Shown here one piece after another: positions 7,304 to 14,785 of a stretch of DNA of 14,785 nucleotides; positions within the stretch are counted from its first letter, which is position 1, and each line of letters begins with the position of its first letter. The DNA comes from JBGTIS01 sp041745535. Its GTDB lineage: Bacteria; Bacteroidota; Bacteroidia; Cytophagales; Cyclobacteriaceae. The stretch is from the NCBI GenBank assembly GCA_041745535.1, contig JBGTIS010000320.1, forward strand, positions 1-14,785, in the 5' to 3' direction. The notes beneath the pieces were generated by a model. That model did not search any database and was not told where the DNA came from. It was given only the letters and a program-made list of their open reading frames with translations. Made by a program: the position numbers and the translations under genes.

Positions 7304-7909
7304 ATGAGGGATATGTCAAAAGGTACGGATTGTAATGATACACTTGTACAGGCGTTGCAGGCAGGCTCAGCCATAGCTTTCCGAAACCTTTTTGACAAGT
7401 TTCACAAAAAAATATTTTTTGTGAGCAAAAAAATGGGTTTGTCCGCTGAAGATGCCGAAGGCGTGGTACAGGAAGTTTTTCTGCTGATCTGGGAAAAGCG
7501 GCATACCTTGCGGCCGGATCTCTCTATCAACGCTTTTTTGCTTACCCTAACCAAACGTATTGTCATCAAAAAAATCCGGTATCATTTGGTGTCATACAAA
7601 CACCTAGAGGAAGTTTTTCACCGGGTATCTGATTGCGTCAATACAGAAGACAGTATTATATTTAATGACCTGGAAGCCTTTGCCCTGGATTACATCGATG
7701 GTATGCCCGCAGCCCGAAAAGAAATATTTTTATTAAGTAAAAGAGAAGGCCTAAGTAATGATGAGATAGCCCAACAATTGCAGGTATCCAAACGTACCGT
7801 CGAAAACCAGTTGTACCGGGCCATTAAAAGCATAAAAACTCATTTACAAAAGGAAAGTTATCTGCCTCCCACCGTATTGCTCGTTTTGCTTGCCTGTGTC
7901 TTTTATTAA
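7304..7909 (+). CDS. FecI-type ECF RNA polymerase sigma-70 factor, second cassette
   Basis: A 201-residue ECF sigma factor. Region 2 spans about 22-92 (SAIAFRNLFDKFHKKIFFVS, AEGVVQEVFLLIWEKR). Region 4 spans about 128-182 (MPAARKEIFLLSKREGLSND, EIAQQLQVSKRTVENQL). As in the first cassette, the protein ends in a hydrophobic stretch (LPPTVLLVLLACVFY, 187-201). The two sigma factors are clearly diverged, so they should recognise different promoters. The start may be ATG 7304 or ATG 7313; the conserved region begins later and does not decide. It heads fecI-fecR-susC-susD on the plus strand, with a 301-base gap before FecR. It lies 74 bases after the PEP-hydrolase-family gene, so read-through from that unit is possible. 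TCACTGAGTGA at 7272-7282 is a small palindrome just upstream. Confidence 0.95.
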   Translation: MRDMSKGTDCNDTLVQALQAGSAIAFRNLFDKFHKKIFFVSKKMGLSAEDAEGVVQEVFLLIWEKRHTLRPDLSINAFLLTLTKRIVIKKIRYHLVSYKHLEEVFHRVSDCVNTEDSIIFNDLEAFALDYIDGMPAARKEIFLLSKREGLSNDEIAQQLQVSKRTVENQLYRAIKSIKTHLQKESYLPPTVLLVLLACVFY

Positions 7910-8210
7910 GAAAGATTCACAGATCTAATAATTCCAATGCATCTTTAAAGCCATTATTTTAATACCGCTTATACGGCGAAAATGTCCTTGTTCGCGTAAT
8001 TTCCAATTTTTCCTTGCCGATCTGGCGAGACCCGGATTTATTCCCCCTCTCGGCTACCCCCGGAAGATGGCAAAGCCTCATTCGGAGGTACCTGAAAAAT
8101 TTTTTCTGAGGCAGTGAGTAAATCCTGTTACCAGTGGTAATATATAAATAACTGATGCGCGCAAAATACAGCAGGCGCATACCATCAGCAGGTTACAGGA
8201 AAATTAAAAC
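7910..8210 (+). other. 301-base gap between fecI and fecR with inverted repeats
   Basis: I see no convincing gene here. The stretch holds GCCTCA (8075-8080) against TGAGGC (8107-8112), the A/T palindrome GAAAAATTTTTTC (8094-8106), the palindrome TACCAGTGGTA (8129-8139) and the nested repeats described separately at 8124-8199. It probably contains the fecR leader and perhaps a promoter. An opposite-strand frame at 7959-8180 has no recognisable features and is not called. Confidence 0.5.
8124..8199 (+). promoter_or_regulatory. nested inverted repeats, possible structured leader of fecR
   Basis: CCTGTTACC (8124-8132) can pair with GGTTACAGG (8191-8199) with a single T-T mismatch. Inside it ATGCGC (8155-8160) pairs perfectly with GCGCAT (8175-8180), and CTGAT (8152-8156) could alternatively pair with ATCAG (8184-8188). 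The element ends 11 bases before the FecR start codon. The nesting suggests an RNA fold or a small RNA in the leader, but it matches no known family that I recognise. Confidence 0.4.
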
Positions 8211-9218
8211 ATGATAGATAAGCGGTTATTACTTCAAAAATACATACAGGGGAAATGCACACCTGAAGAACTGGCATTTTTGAGAACATGGATCAAATCG
8301 GAAGAAGCGGCCACGCCAATGGAGGAAATAATAGAAGGGTACTGGAATACTTCCGAAGAAAGCGCCGCGGTACAACTCGATAGCCGGCAATTGTTTGATA
8401 AAATCGAACTTCAGTTACCAGAAGGAAAGGAGAAAATTGTTCCTCAACATAAGTTTCGTATTCCACTCATCTGGAAATATGCGGCAATTATTTCAATGCT
8501 TATAATGGCATCTGTATTCTTTACTAACCGCTTTACCAGCAGCAAAGAAAAGCTAATGGCAAAGGAAGAAATATTGGTCATAAAGGAGGCGAAGCGCGGA
8601 CAAAAAAGAACTTTTGAACTGGAAGACGGTACCCGGGTTGTGCTGAATGCCGAAAGCAATTTCTCTTATCCTACACACTTTTCCGATACCCTGCGGCTGG
8701 TGTATCTGGAGGGAGAAGCTTTTTTTGACGTTACTCCTGACCCGCATCGGCCTTTTGTTGTAAAAACATCTACCGTGGAAACCCGCGTACTGGGCACTTC
8801 CTTCAATATCTGCGCTTATCCGTCCAATACGGTCACCAATGTGGCCCTAGTGACCGGCAAAATCTCGGTACAAGATCTACCTGTGGGTAATACTTTGGGT
8901 CCATTGGTGCTGTCACCTGGCGAGATGGCTGTATACGACAAAACCAGCCAGATGCTGTCAGAGAAAAACTTTGATGTGAAATCGACTACTGCCTGGAAAG
9001 ACGGTGTCCTTTATTTTCAGGAATCAGACTATACGGAGATTACCCAAACATTGGGCCGGTGGTATGATGTAACTTTTAAATACCAGCCAGGTTATGTTCC
9101 GCAATGGCAGTACAATGGTGAGTTTGAAGCTAAAAGCCTTGAATATGTGCTGGAAAGCCTGAGTTATGCCTGCAAGTTCAGCTATTCCATACAGGGTAAA
9201 CAAGTAATCATTAATTAA
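8211..9218 (+). CDS. FecR-family anti-sigma factor, second cassette
   Basis: A 335-residue single-pass inner-membrane protein. The N-terminal cytoplasmic segment (1-82) should hold the sigma factor. The transmembrane helix is at about 83-105 (IPLIWKYAAIISMLIMASVF). The FecR domain follows at about 125-222 (RGQKRTFELEDGTRVVLNAE, YLEGEAFFDVTPDPHRPFVV, VLGTSFNI, VTGKISVQ). The C-terminal DUF4974-like domain is at about 266-335 (LYFQESDYTEITQTLGRWYD ... YVLESLSYACKFSY). ATG 8211 is the natural start; the N-terminal KYIQGKCTPEELAFL matches the usual opening of Bacteroidota FecR. It lies between its cognate FecI and the SusC at 9401 and should relay the SusC STN-domain signal to FecI. Only modest similarity to the first FecR is visible, so the two circuits are probably insulated from each other. 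Confidence 0.96.
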   Translation: MIDKRLLLQKYIQGKCTPEELAFLRTWIKSEEAATPMEEIIEGYWNTSEESAAVQLDSRQLFDKIELQLPEGKEKIVPQHKFRIPLIWKYAAIISMLIMASVFFTNRFTSSKEKLMAKEEILVIKEAKRGQKRTFELEDGTRVVLNAESNFSYPTHFSDTLRLVYLEGEAFFDVTPDPHRPFVVKTSTVETRVLGTSFNICAYPSNTVTNVALVTGKISVQDLPVGNTLGPLVLSPGEMAVYDKTSQMLSEKNFDVKSTTAWKDGVLYFQESDYTEITQTLGRWYDVTFKYQPGYVPQWQYNGEFEAKSLEYVLESLSYACKFSYSIQGKQVIIN

Positions 9219-9277
9219 CCATACACTAAAACTCAATAAAAATGTACCACGACAGTTCCTAACCGAAAAGCGGAAAA

Positions 9278-9307
9278 GAGCCGGTAAAGATCCCACAATA
9301 CCGGCTC
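9278..9307 (+). promoter_or_regulatory. strong hairpin in the susC leader
   Basis: GAGCCGGTA (9278-9286) and TACCGGCTC (9299-9307) form a perfect nine-base-pair, G/C-rich stem with a 12-base loop, 60 bases after the FecR stop codon. No T-run follows, so it is not a standard intrinsic terminator. It is more likely an mRNA-processing, stability or attenuation element that sets susC expression apart from fecR. Confidence 0.6.
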
Positions 9308-9318
9308 CCAATCCACTG

Positions 9319-9350
9319 CTGGAGTTGAAATTGGTCCTTTCAAACTCCGG
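9319..9350 (+). promoter_or_regulatory. second hairpin in the susC leader
   Basis: GGAGTTGAAA (9321-9330) pairs with TTTCAAACTCC (9338-9348), ten pairs with one bulged base and a seven-base loop. C9319-G9350 and a T-G pair at 9320/9349 extend the stem. It follows the hairpin at 9278-9307 by 11 bases and ends about 50 bases before the preferred SusC start. Two adjacent stable stems in a 155-182 base leader argue for a structured 5' region. Confidence 0.55.
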
Positions 9351-9400
9351 CAAACCAAGTTTTATCAAACGAGATGTTTAACAAAAACTCAATTAAAATT

Positions 9401-12400
9401 ATGAAAAGGAATGCTATACTCCTAATTAAGATGTTGTCAAAATTTACTTTTTACGGATGCCTCATACAATGTATTTTGTATGGTGCGTTGCTGGCCGAGG
9501 ACAGCAGGGCGCAGACCAGTGCCCATGATATAAAAGTCAGTATACAATTGGATAATAATAAACTGGCGGATGCCTTCGCGCGGATAGAACGACAAACTGA
9601 TTTGCGGTTTTTTTATGATAACAGTAAAATCAATCTGGACGCGAAAGTAACTACCGGAAAACAGGAACAGTCGTTGGCCGAACTGTTGGTGGATATCTCC
9701 CGGCAAACCAACCTGAAATTCAGGAAAGTTAATCAGGACATTACCGTAAGTAATTTAGATAGGCATGAAAAAGAAGCAGACCGCTTCGTTTCCCTGGCCA
9801 TTACCGTGAACGGACAGGTCAAAGATAAGGAAGGGGAAGCGCTCCCTGGTGTGAATGTGCTGATTAAAGGTTCCTCGGTGGGTACCGTCACAGACATTGA
9901 TGGCATGTATTCACTCAGTGTCCCCAGCGATGATGATGTACTCGTTTTTTCTTCCATCGGCTACTCGACCCAGGAAGTACCCGTGAATGGAAGATCAGTC
10001 ATTGACATCAGCATGTCGGAAGACATACAGAGTCTCAATGAGATTGTGGTGGTGGGATTTGGTGAACAAAAGAAAGTCAATCTTACCGGCTCAGTGGCTA
10101 CGGTGGATGGTGAAACTTTAACCCGCCGACCGGTTACCAACTCAGCTTCCATGCTCCAGGGGCAGGTGCCAGGCTTACGGATTGTACAAAATTCAGGAGA
10201 GCCCGGCAATGAAGGGCTTTCAGTGAGAATCAGAGGACAAGGTACATTTAGTAGCGCTGGATCTAATCCTTTGGTATTGATCGATGGGGTAGAAGGGAAC
10301 CTGGCTGACCTTGACCCTAATAATATTGAGAATGTATCGGTACTGAAAGACGCCGCGTCGGCATCAATTTATGGCTCCCGGGCTGCCAATGGCGTAATTC
10401 TGGTAACCACCAAAAAGGGGAAAGAAGGGCGGTTTAATGTGGAGTATAATGGTAACTTCGCCATGCACACCCCTACCAAATTATTTGATCTTATTACCAA
10501 TTCTGTGGAATATATGGAATTGTGGAATGAGGCCAAATTAAATAATGGCATTAGCGACGGTTTGTATTCTCAGCAGGAAATGGATTTGTACAGAAACGCT
10601 ACCGACCGCGCCCTGTACCCCAATGCCGATTGGCTGGATATTGTGTTTAATCCTGCCCCAACCCAAACGCATCATGTAAGCTTCAATGGAGGAGCAGGCG
10701 GCACCCATTACAATGTAGCGTTTGGCTATGTAAACCAGGAAGGTGTAATGAAAGGTTTTGATTATAAACGTTACAACGTTCAGATGAATTTAGGTTCACA
10801 GATCAATAATAGTATAAAATTTGGCGCTAACCTGGCATTAAAAAAAGGGGACAGAAGCGCGCCCCGGCAAGGTTCTACCGACCATTTTCTGGCTACCATG
10901 TCGCAGGCACCCACATACCTGCCCAAATTGCCCGATGGCCGTTATACCTACAAAGCTTATGACTTTGAGTATAATAACAAAAACCCGGTTGCCATTCAGG
11001 AAAATGATGTGCTGCGGAAAACCATTGATTATACGGTGAATGTGCAGGGATGGGCAGATGTTAATTTTACAGAATCGCTGAACTGGTATACCAAAGCGGC
11101 CATTGTAGGAAGCTTTGATAAGTGGAAAGACTGGCGCCCGTCAGTACCGCTTTATAACTACCGAACTGGCGAGTATGCCACCGACCTGGATGTGGGTGGC
11201 ACGGGCCTGATCGTTCAGGATGAACAGAATATCTATACCAATATTTTTAGCTATCTGCGATTTCAGAAAGAACTGGGTGCAGGGCACATGCTGAACGCCC
11301 AGGTAGGCTACAGCCAGGAATTTAATCAGTATCAATTTCTGTACGGTTTCAGGAAAGATTTTACTGGCAATACGCTCAGAGAACTGGATGCTGGTAGTCC
11401 GGCGGTGCAGAATGCCAATGGAACCACTACAGAATGGGCGCTCAGGTCATTTTTCGGACGCCTGGGTTACAATTTCAAAGAACGTTATCTGGTAGAATTC
11501 AATATGCGGTATGATGGCACATCCCGGCTGTACAAAGATACCCGCTGGGGAGCGTTCCCTTCTGTTTCGGCCGGCTGGCGGGTGAGTGAGGAAGAATTTG
11601 TAAATGACGCGGGACTTACCTGGTTGGATGATCTCAAAATCCGGGGTTCTTATGGGGAGTTGGGCAATCAGAATATTGGCGATTACCCCTATCAGGATAT
11701 TCTCAGCCTGACTGGCAACTATCCATTCGACAACGCGAATTTATCTTCCGGCGCTGCGCCAACGTCCCTGGCTAATCAGAATATCAGATGGGAAACTACC
11801 CGGATTACTGACATTGGCTTAGACCTTACCGTTTTCAAAAGCCTTTCTGTTACGCTTGACTGGTACAAGAAAAAAACCACCGATATTTTGAGAAGCTCTC
11901 AGGTTACAGCTATTGTGGGGTTAGGCGCGCCCATCGTAAATAATGGAACGATGGAAAATACAGGCATAGAGCTGAATATACGGTACCGAAATCAAATCAG
12001 ATCAGGGGCATTGAACGGATTATCTTATAACGCTGGATTTTATATCGACAGGTTTAAGAATGAACTGACCGAGTTTGGAGAAAGAGAAATTGGCGGTACC
12101 ACCATTAAAGAAGAAGGACGGCCCTGGGATACCTTTTACATGCTGGAGTGGATCGGAATCTTCCAGAATCAGGCGGAAGTTGATGCCGCACCGAAACAGT
12201 TCAATGACAATACCGAACCCGGCGATTTAATATTCAAAGACCAGAATGGGGATAATGTGGTAAACGACGACGACCGCATTCCGATGGATGGCCAGTATCC
12301 TAATTTTGAATATGCCCTGAATTTCAACTCCTCCTGGAAAGGATTTGACATTTCATTCTTTTTTCAGGGGGTAGATGGCAGAAAGGTTTTTGTCAATAAC

Positions 12401-12778
12401 TGGGGCACGGTGCCTTTTGTACAAGGCTCACCGCCTACAACCGATTGGCGTAATCGCTGGACAGAGGATAATCCTTCCACTACCATGCCCAAAATTTACT
12501 GGGGATTCAGTGCTCCCGATAAAATTCGGAGAAATTCCAGTTATTTCCTGCAGGATGCTTCCTTCCTGCGATTGAAAAACCTTACCATCGGATACGCTTT
12601 GCCCAGTTCTTTAATCGAACGGATCAAACTTCAAAAGCTAAGGGTGTATGTTTCCGGCGATAATCTGGTCACCATTTCTGACTATCCCGGCCTGGACCCG
12701 GAACGCTCAGGAAGCGGGGCGTTTGTAAATTATCCACAAAACAAAATATTTTCACTGGGCCTTAATGTCCAATTCTAA
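9401..12778 (+). CDS. SusC/RagA-type TonB-dependent outer-membrane transporter with STN domain
   Basis: A complete SusC protein, 1125 residues from ATG 9401 (1134 from ATG 9374). ATG 9401 is preferred: an A/T-rich stretch precedes it and it opens a typical signal peptide (MKRNAILLIK ... LLAEDSRAQ). Numbered from 9374, the domains are STN about 55-125, carboxypeptidase-regulatory-like domain about 143-215 (VNGQVKDKEGEALPGVNVLI), TonB-box-like EIVVVGFG (223-230), plug to about 350 (VRIRGQGTF, VLIDGVEG, VSVLKDAASASIYGSRAANG, VTTKKGKEG), then the 22-strand barrel ending in FSLGLNVQF with a terminal Phe as usual for outer-membrane barrels. It works with the SusD lipoprotein encoded 11 bases downstream to take a ligand across the outer membrane using TonB energy. 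The STN domain plus adjacent FecI/FecR imply autoinduction by the substrate. The substrate is not readable; the fucosidase remnant downstream hints at a fucose-containing glycan. Confidence 0.97.
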   Translation: MKRNAILLIKMLSKFTFYGCLIQCILYGALLAEDSRAQTSAHDIKVSIQLDNNKLADAFARIERQTDLRFFYDNSKINLDAKVTTGKQEQSLAELLVDISRQTNLKFRKVNQDITVSNLDRHEKEADRFVSLAITVNGQVKDKEGEALPGVNVLIKGSSVGTVTDIDGMYSLSVPSDDDVLVFSSIGYSTQEVPVNGRSVIDISMSEDIQSLNEIVVVGFGEQKKVNLTGSVATVDGETLTRRPVTNSASMLQGQVPGLRIVQNSGEPGNEGLSVRIRGQGTFSSAGSNPLVLIDGVEGNLADLDPNNIENVSVLKDAASASIYGSRAANGVILVTTKKGKEGRFNVEYNGNFAMHTPTKLFDLITNSVEYMELWNEAKLNNGISDGLYSQQEMDLYRNATDRALYPNADWLDIVFNPAPTQTHHVSFNGGAGGTHYNVAFGYVNQEGVMKGFDYKRYNVQMNLGSQINNSIKFGANLALKKGDRSAPRQGSTDHFLATMSQAPTYLPKLPDGRYTYKAYDFEYNNKNPVAIQENDVLRKTIDYTVNVQGWADVNFTESLNWYTKAAIVGSFDKWKDWRPSVPLYNYRTGEYATDLDVGGTGLIVQDEQNIYTNIFSYLRFQKELGAGHMLNAQVGYSQEFNQYQFLYGFRKDFTGNTLRELDAGSPAVQNANGTTTEWALRSFFGRLGYNFKERYLVEFNMRYDGTSRLYKDTRWGAFPSVSAGWRVSEEEFVNDAGLTWLDDLKIRGSYGELGNQNIGDYPYQDILSLTGNYPFDNANLSSGAAPTSLANQNIRWETTRITDIGLDLTVFKSLSVTLDWYKKKTTDILRSSQVTAIVGLGAPIVNNGTMENTGIELNIRYRNQIRSGALNGLSYNAGFYIDRFKNELTEFGEREIGGTTIKEEGRPWDTFYMLEWIGIFQNQAEVDAAPKQFNDNTEPGDLIFKDQNGDNVVNDDDRIPMDGQYPNFEYALNFNSSWKGFDISFFFQGVDGRKVFVNNWGTVPFVQGSPPTTDWRNRWTEDNPSTTMPKIYWGFSAPDKIRRNSSYFLQDASFLRLKNLTIGYALPSSLIERIKLQKLRVYVSGDNLVTISDYPGLDPERSGSGAFVNYPQNKIFSLGLNVQF

Positions 12779-12789
12779 AAACAGGAATC

Positions 12790-14316
12790 ATGAAAAAGTA
12801 TCTTATTTATACGTTATTTAGCTTGTTTATTTGGGTGGTAAGTGGCTGCGATGAAGATTTTCTTGACAGAGATCCACTGGACCGGATATCCGCTGGTAAT
12901 TTCTGGCAATCAAAGGCTGATTTCGATATGGCCTTAACGGCGGTTTACGGAAGTTTGCAGGGTGGTGGCGGCATATTCTCTTATGGGATGCCCAACTGGG
13001 ACGTGCTCACTGATAATGGTTACGGACAACATAACTACTGGGGAAGCCAGGCCATTGTTCAGGGTAATATCTCTCCATCCACCGGTGGCTATGTCACGGA
13101 TGTGTATAACAATAGTTACAATGGTATCGCCCGTATTAATATTTTTTTACAGCAACTCAACGCCTATGAAGGCACCGATATTGACGTGACTACGAAATCA
13201 CAGTATGAAGCGGAAGTCAGGTTCATAAGAGGTTTCTATTACTTTCAACTATATTATAACTACGGGTCGGTACCTTTGGTAACGGAGCCGCTTACGTTGG
13301 AAAACCAGATGCAGCCTAAAGCTGCTGCGGGAGAAGTGCTGAATCAGGTGGTTTCAGACCTTGATTTTGCCATTGCCAACCTGCCCGGCGAACCCTTTGC
13401 CCAGCAGGCAGGACATGCCGTAAAGTCTTCCGCCCAGGCCCTGAAGGCCAGAGTACTGATGTATGCGGCGTATGATGAAAGTGGTAATCCTGATCCGGCA
13501 ACGCTTACACAGGCCAGAGATTTGACCATGGAAGTAATGAATGCCGGATACAGTCTGAATCCGGATTTTTCAAATGTATTCAGAGATGGTACCCAGGAAG
13601 GCAATGAGGAAATTATTTTCTCCATCAAGTTTCTTGCCCCTGATAATGCCACCCCAATGGACCAATGGTATGGTGATTGGCTGGTGATAAGTCCGCTTCA
13701 AAATCTGGTAGATGCTTTTGAATATGAGGATGGCTTGCCGTATGGGGAATCGCCGCTCACCGATCCTGACAACCCTAAAGCGAACCGGGATCCGCGACTG
13801 GAAAAGACCATATTCTTTGATGAAGTCAATATAGATGGCAACATCCATGCACCTTCCAATAGTCTGCCTACCGGCTACGGAGTGGCCAAATTTCTGAGTC
13901 CGGGGTTGATGCCCTATGGCTATTCTACCCAAAGCCAGCAGGACTGGGTTATGTTGCGATATGCCGACGTATTGCTGATGTACGCGGAAGCTCAAAATGA
14001 ACTAAGCGGACCAGATCAATCGGTGTATGATGCCATGAACGCGATTAGGAATCGGGTAGCTATGCCCGATGTTCCAGCAGGCTTAAGTCAGGTAGAAATG
14101 AGAGCAAAAATCAGACACGAGCGCCGGGTTGAACTGGCTTTTGAAGGGCTTCGCTATTATGACCTGAAACGCTGGAGAATCGCTGAAGAGGTTTTGAATA
14201 ATATAGATGACGGCGTGCTTTCATACACCTTTGAAGAAAAGTTTTATCAGTGGCCTTTACCACAAACCGAGATAGATAAAAGCCAGGGTGTATTGGAGCA
14301 AAATCCTGAATATTGA
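12790..14316 (+). CDS. SusD/RagB-type surface substrate-binding lipoprotein
   Basis: A complete 508-residue SusD-family protein. It has a lipoprotein signal peptide with lipobox VSGC, so the mature protein starts at lipidated Cys20, and the acidic stretch DED right after it is the kind of signal that sends Bacteroidota lipoproteins to the cell surface. The family signature FLDRDPLDRISAGNFWQSKA follows. The N-terminal SusD-like region carries TPR-type helices (VRFIRGFYYFQLYYNYGSVP), and the C-terminal RagB/SusD motif is at about 442-462 (RHERRVELAFEGLRYYDLKR). It ends in LEQNPEY, a usual end for the family. SusD caps the SusC barrel and binds the ligand. The start is 11 bases after the SusC stop, so the pair is one operon. 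The fucosidase remnant follows. Confidence 0.97.
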   Translation: MKKYLIYTLFSLFIWVVSGCDEDFLDRDPLDRISAGNFWQSKADFDMALTAVYGSLQGGGGIFSYGMPNWDVLTDNGYGQHNYWGSQAIVQGNISPSTGGYVTDVYNNSYNGIARINIFLQQLNAYEGTDIDVTTKSQYEAEVRFIRGFYYFQLYYNYGSVPLVTEPLTLENQMQPKAAAGEVLNQVVSDLDFAIANLPGEPFAQQAGHAVKSSAQALKARVLMYAAYDESGNPDPATLTQARDLTMEVMNAGYSLNPDFSNVFRDGTQEGNEEIIFSIKFLAPDNATPMDQWYGDWLVISPLQNLVDAFEYEDGLPYGESPLTDPDNPKANRDPRLEKTIFFDEVNIDGNIHAPSNSLPTGYGVAKFLSPGLMPYGYSTQSQQDWVMLRYADVLLMYAEAQNELSGPDQSVYDAMNAIRNRVAMPDVPAGLSQVEMRAKIRHERRVELAFEGLRYYDLKRWRIAEEVLNNIDDGVLSYTFEEKFYQWPLPQTEIDKSQGVLEQNPEY

Positions 14317-14506
14317 TACAAAAATCAACGGTGATAGAGGCACATGGCTTCTGTCACCTTTGTATTTAATTTTGATCGCGACAAGGAAAATGGCGATTCA
14401 ATGGTTGGGTGAAAAATATCTGGAGATCAGGTATTCAAAAAAAGTGGATGAAGCGCATCGCTTTCATTAGGTAGAGAAACCCAATCAAGTAATATCAAAA
14501 ATAATT
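14317..14506 (+). other. gene-free stretch between susD and the fucosidase remnant
   Basis: About 190 bases with no convincing gene. All three plus-strand frames contain stops, and no clear fucosidase N-terminal sequence is seen. One frame is open to the TAG at 14468 but its translation resembles nothing I recognise. It may be decayed coding sequence from the 5' part of the fucosidase gene, or an ordinary spacer. Confidence 0.4.
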
Positions 14507-14785
14507 CGCTATGAGGTATTGACCCAATATAGTGTAATATCGGAAGTGTGGTTCGACGGTGCCAATCCTATACCGGGCACGGGTCAGACCTACATTCGTC
14601 ACGGATGGTTTTATCGGGACGAAAAACAGGAAGTTAAAACGGCACATCCCCTGATCAACGTGCAACTCGGTATACCGGCCCTGTTGCCTTGCCCGCAGAA
14701 GGGATAATAAAAGCCCTGGCTTTTACAGAAAAGGGGATACAGAAAAGTGAAATCATTGAAACCGAATTTGATGTGAGCCCGGCCA
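14507..14785 (+). pseudogene. degenerate GH29 alpha-L-fucosidase (continues past window)
   Basis: Three pieces of a GH29 alpha-L-fucosidase lie close together in the right order. Piece 1 (14510-14593) reads YEVLTQYSVISEVWFDGANP then IPGTGQTY; WFDG holds the catalytic nucleophile Asp. Piece 2 (14594-14641), in the same frame, reads IRHGWFYRDEKQEVKT, a segment that in intact enzymes lies much further along, so the intervening part is deleted. Piece 3 (about 14668 to the edge) is in another frame and reads RYTGPVALPAEGIIKALAFT then ending in ETEFDVSPA, resembling the C-terminal chitobiase/hexosaminidase-type beta domain found on such fucosidases. The frame of piece 1 ends at TAA 14705. No start codon or N-terminal catalytic part (WW...FGMFIHWG type) is seen upstream. 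It should be inactive as it stands. GH29 enzymes remove alpha-L-fucose from glycans; its place directly after susCD fits a polysaccharide utilization locus. The assignment rests on remembered family motifs. Confidence 0.75.

Noticed and set aside
7959..8180. 73-codon minus-strand frame in the fecI-fecR gap
   Set aside because: Its composition is arginine- and tyrosine-rich without domain or signal features, it lies opposite to the operon, and it covers the inverted repeats, which explain the sequence better.
14288..14470. 60-codon frame overlapping the end of susD
   Set aside because: It starts inside susD in another frame and its translation shows nothing recognisable.
1..14785. CRISPR array, insertion sequence, tRNA or phage genes
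   Set aside because: No regularly spaced repeats, transposase or integrase motifs, terminal inverted repeats around a gene, or cloverleaf-like sequences were seen.

Overview
The window looks like chromosomal DNA from a Bacteroidota, probably a Cytophagales-type soil or aquatic glycan degrader. The evidence is two SusC-type TonB-dependent transporters, a SusD-type surface lipoprotein, two FecI-type sigma factors with hydrophobic C-terminal tails, two FecR-type anti-sigma factors with the C-terminal domain typical of this phylum (DUF4974), and A/T-rich start regions without clear Shine-Dalgarno sequences. The genus cannot be read from the sequence.

Layout. On the minus strand, reading right to left, there is a FecI sigma factor (3965-3372), a FecR anti-sigma factor (3235-2252) and a SusC transporter (2184 to the left edge, incomplete). 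On the plus strand, right of the centre, a second cassette has the same order: FecI (7304-7909), FecR (8211-9218), SusC (9401-12778) and SusD (12790-14316). The two cassettes point away from each other. Both SusC proteins carry the N-terminal STN signalling domain that contacts FecR. Each cassette therefore looks like a self-contained circuit: substrate binding at the outer membrane is passed through FecR to release the sigma factor, which then transcribes its own transporter genes.

Between the cassettes lies a small non-transport island: a minus-strand cupin (4518-4177), a plus-strand internal fragment of an alkaline-phosphatase-superfamily enzyme (4599-4910), a Tm-1-like (UPF0261) protein (5039-6280) and a TIM-barrel phosphoenolpyruvate-hydrolase-family protein (6354-7229). 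The last two correspond to the two halves of the single tomato virus-resistance protein Tm-1, here as adjacent separate genes. Their biochemical role in bacteria is not known to me, and this island is the most interesting part of the window.

At the right edge, after susD, 14507-14785 holds a decayed GH29 alpha-L-fucosidase. Pieces of its catalytic domain and of its C-terminal beta-sandwich are joined by deletions and a frame change. This suggests that the second cassette once was, or still is, tied to fucose-containing glycans. Several inverted repeats sit in the FecI-FecR and FecR-SusC spacers and may be RNA structures. No tRNA, rRNA, CRISPR array or insertion sequence was seen.
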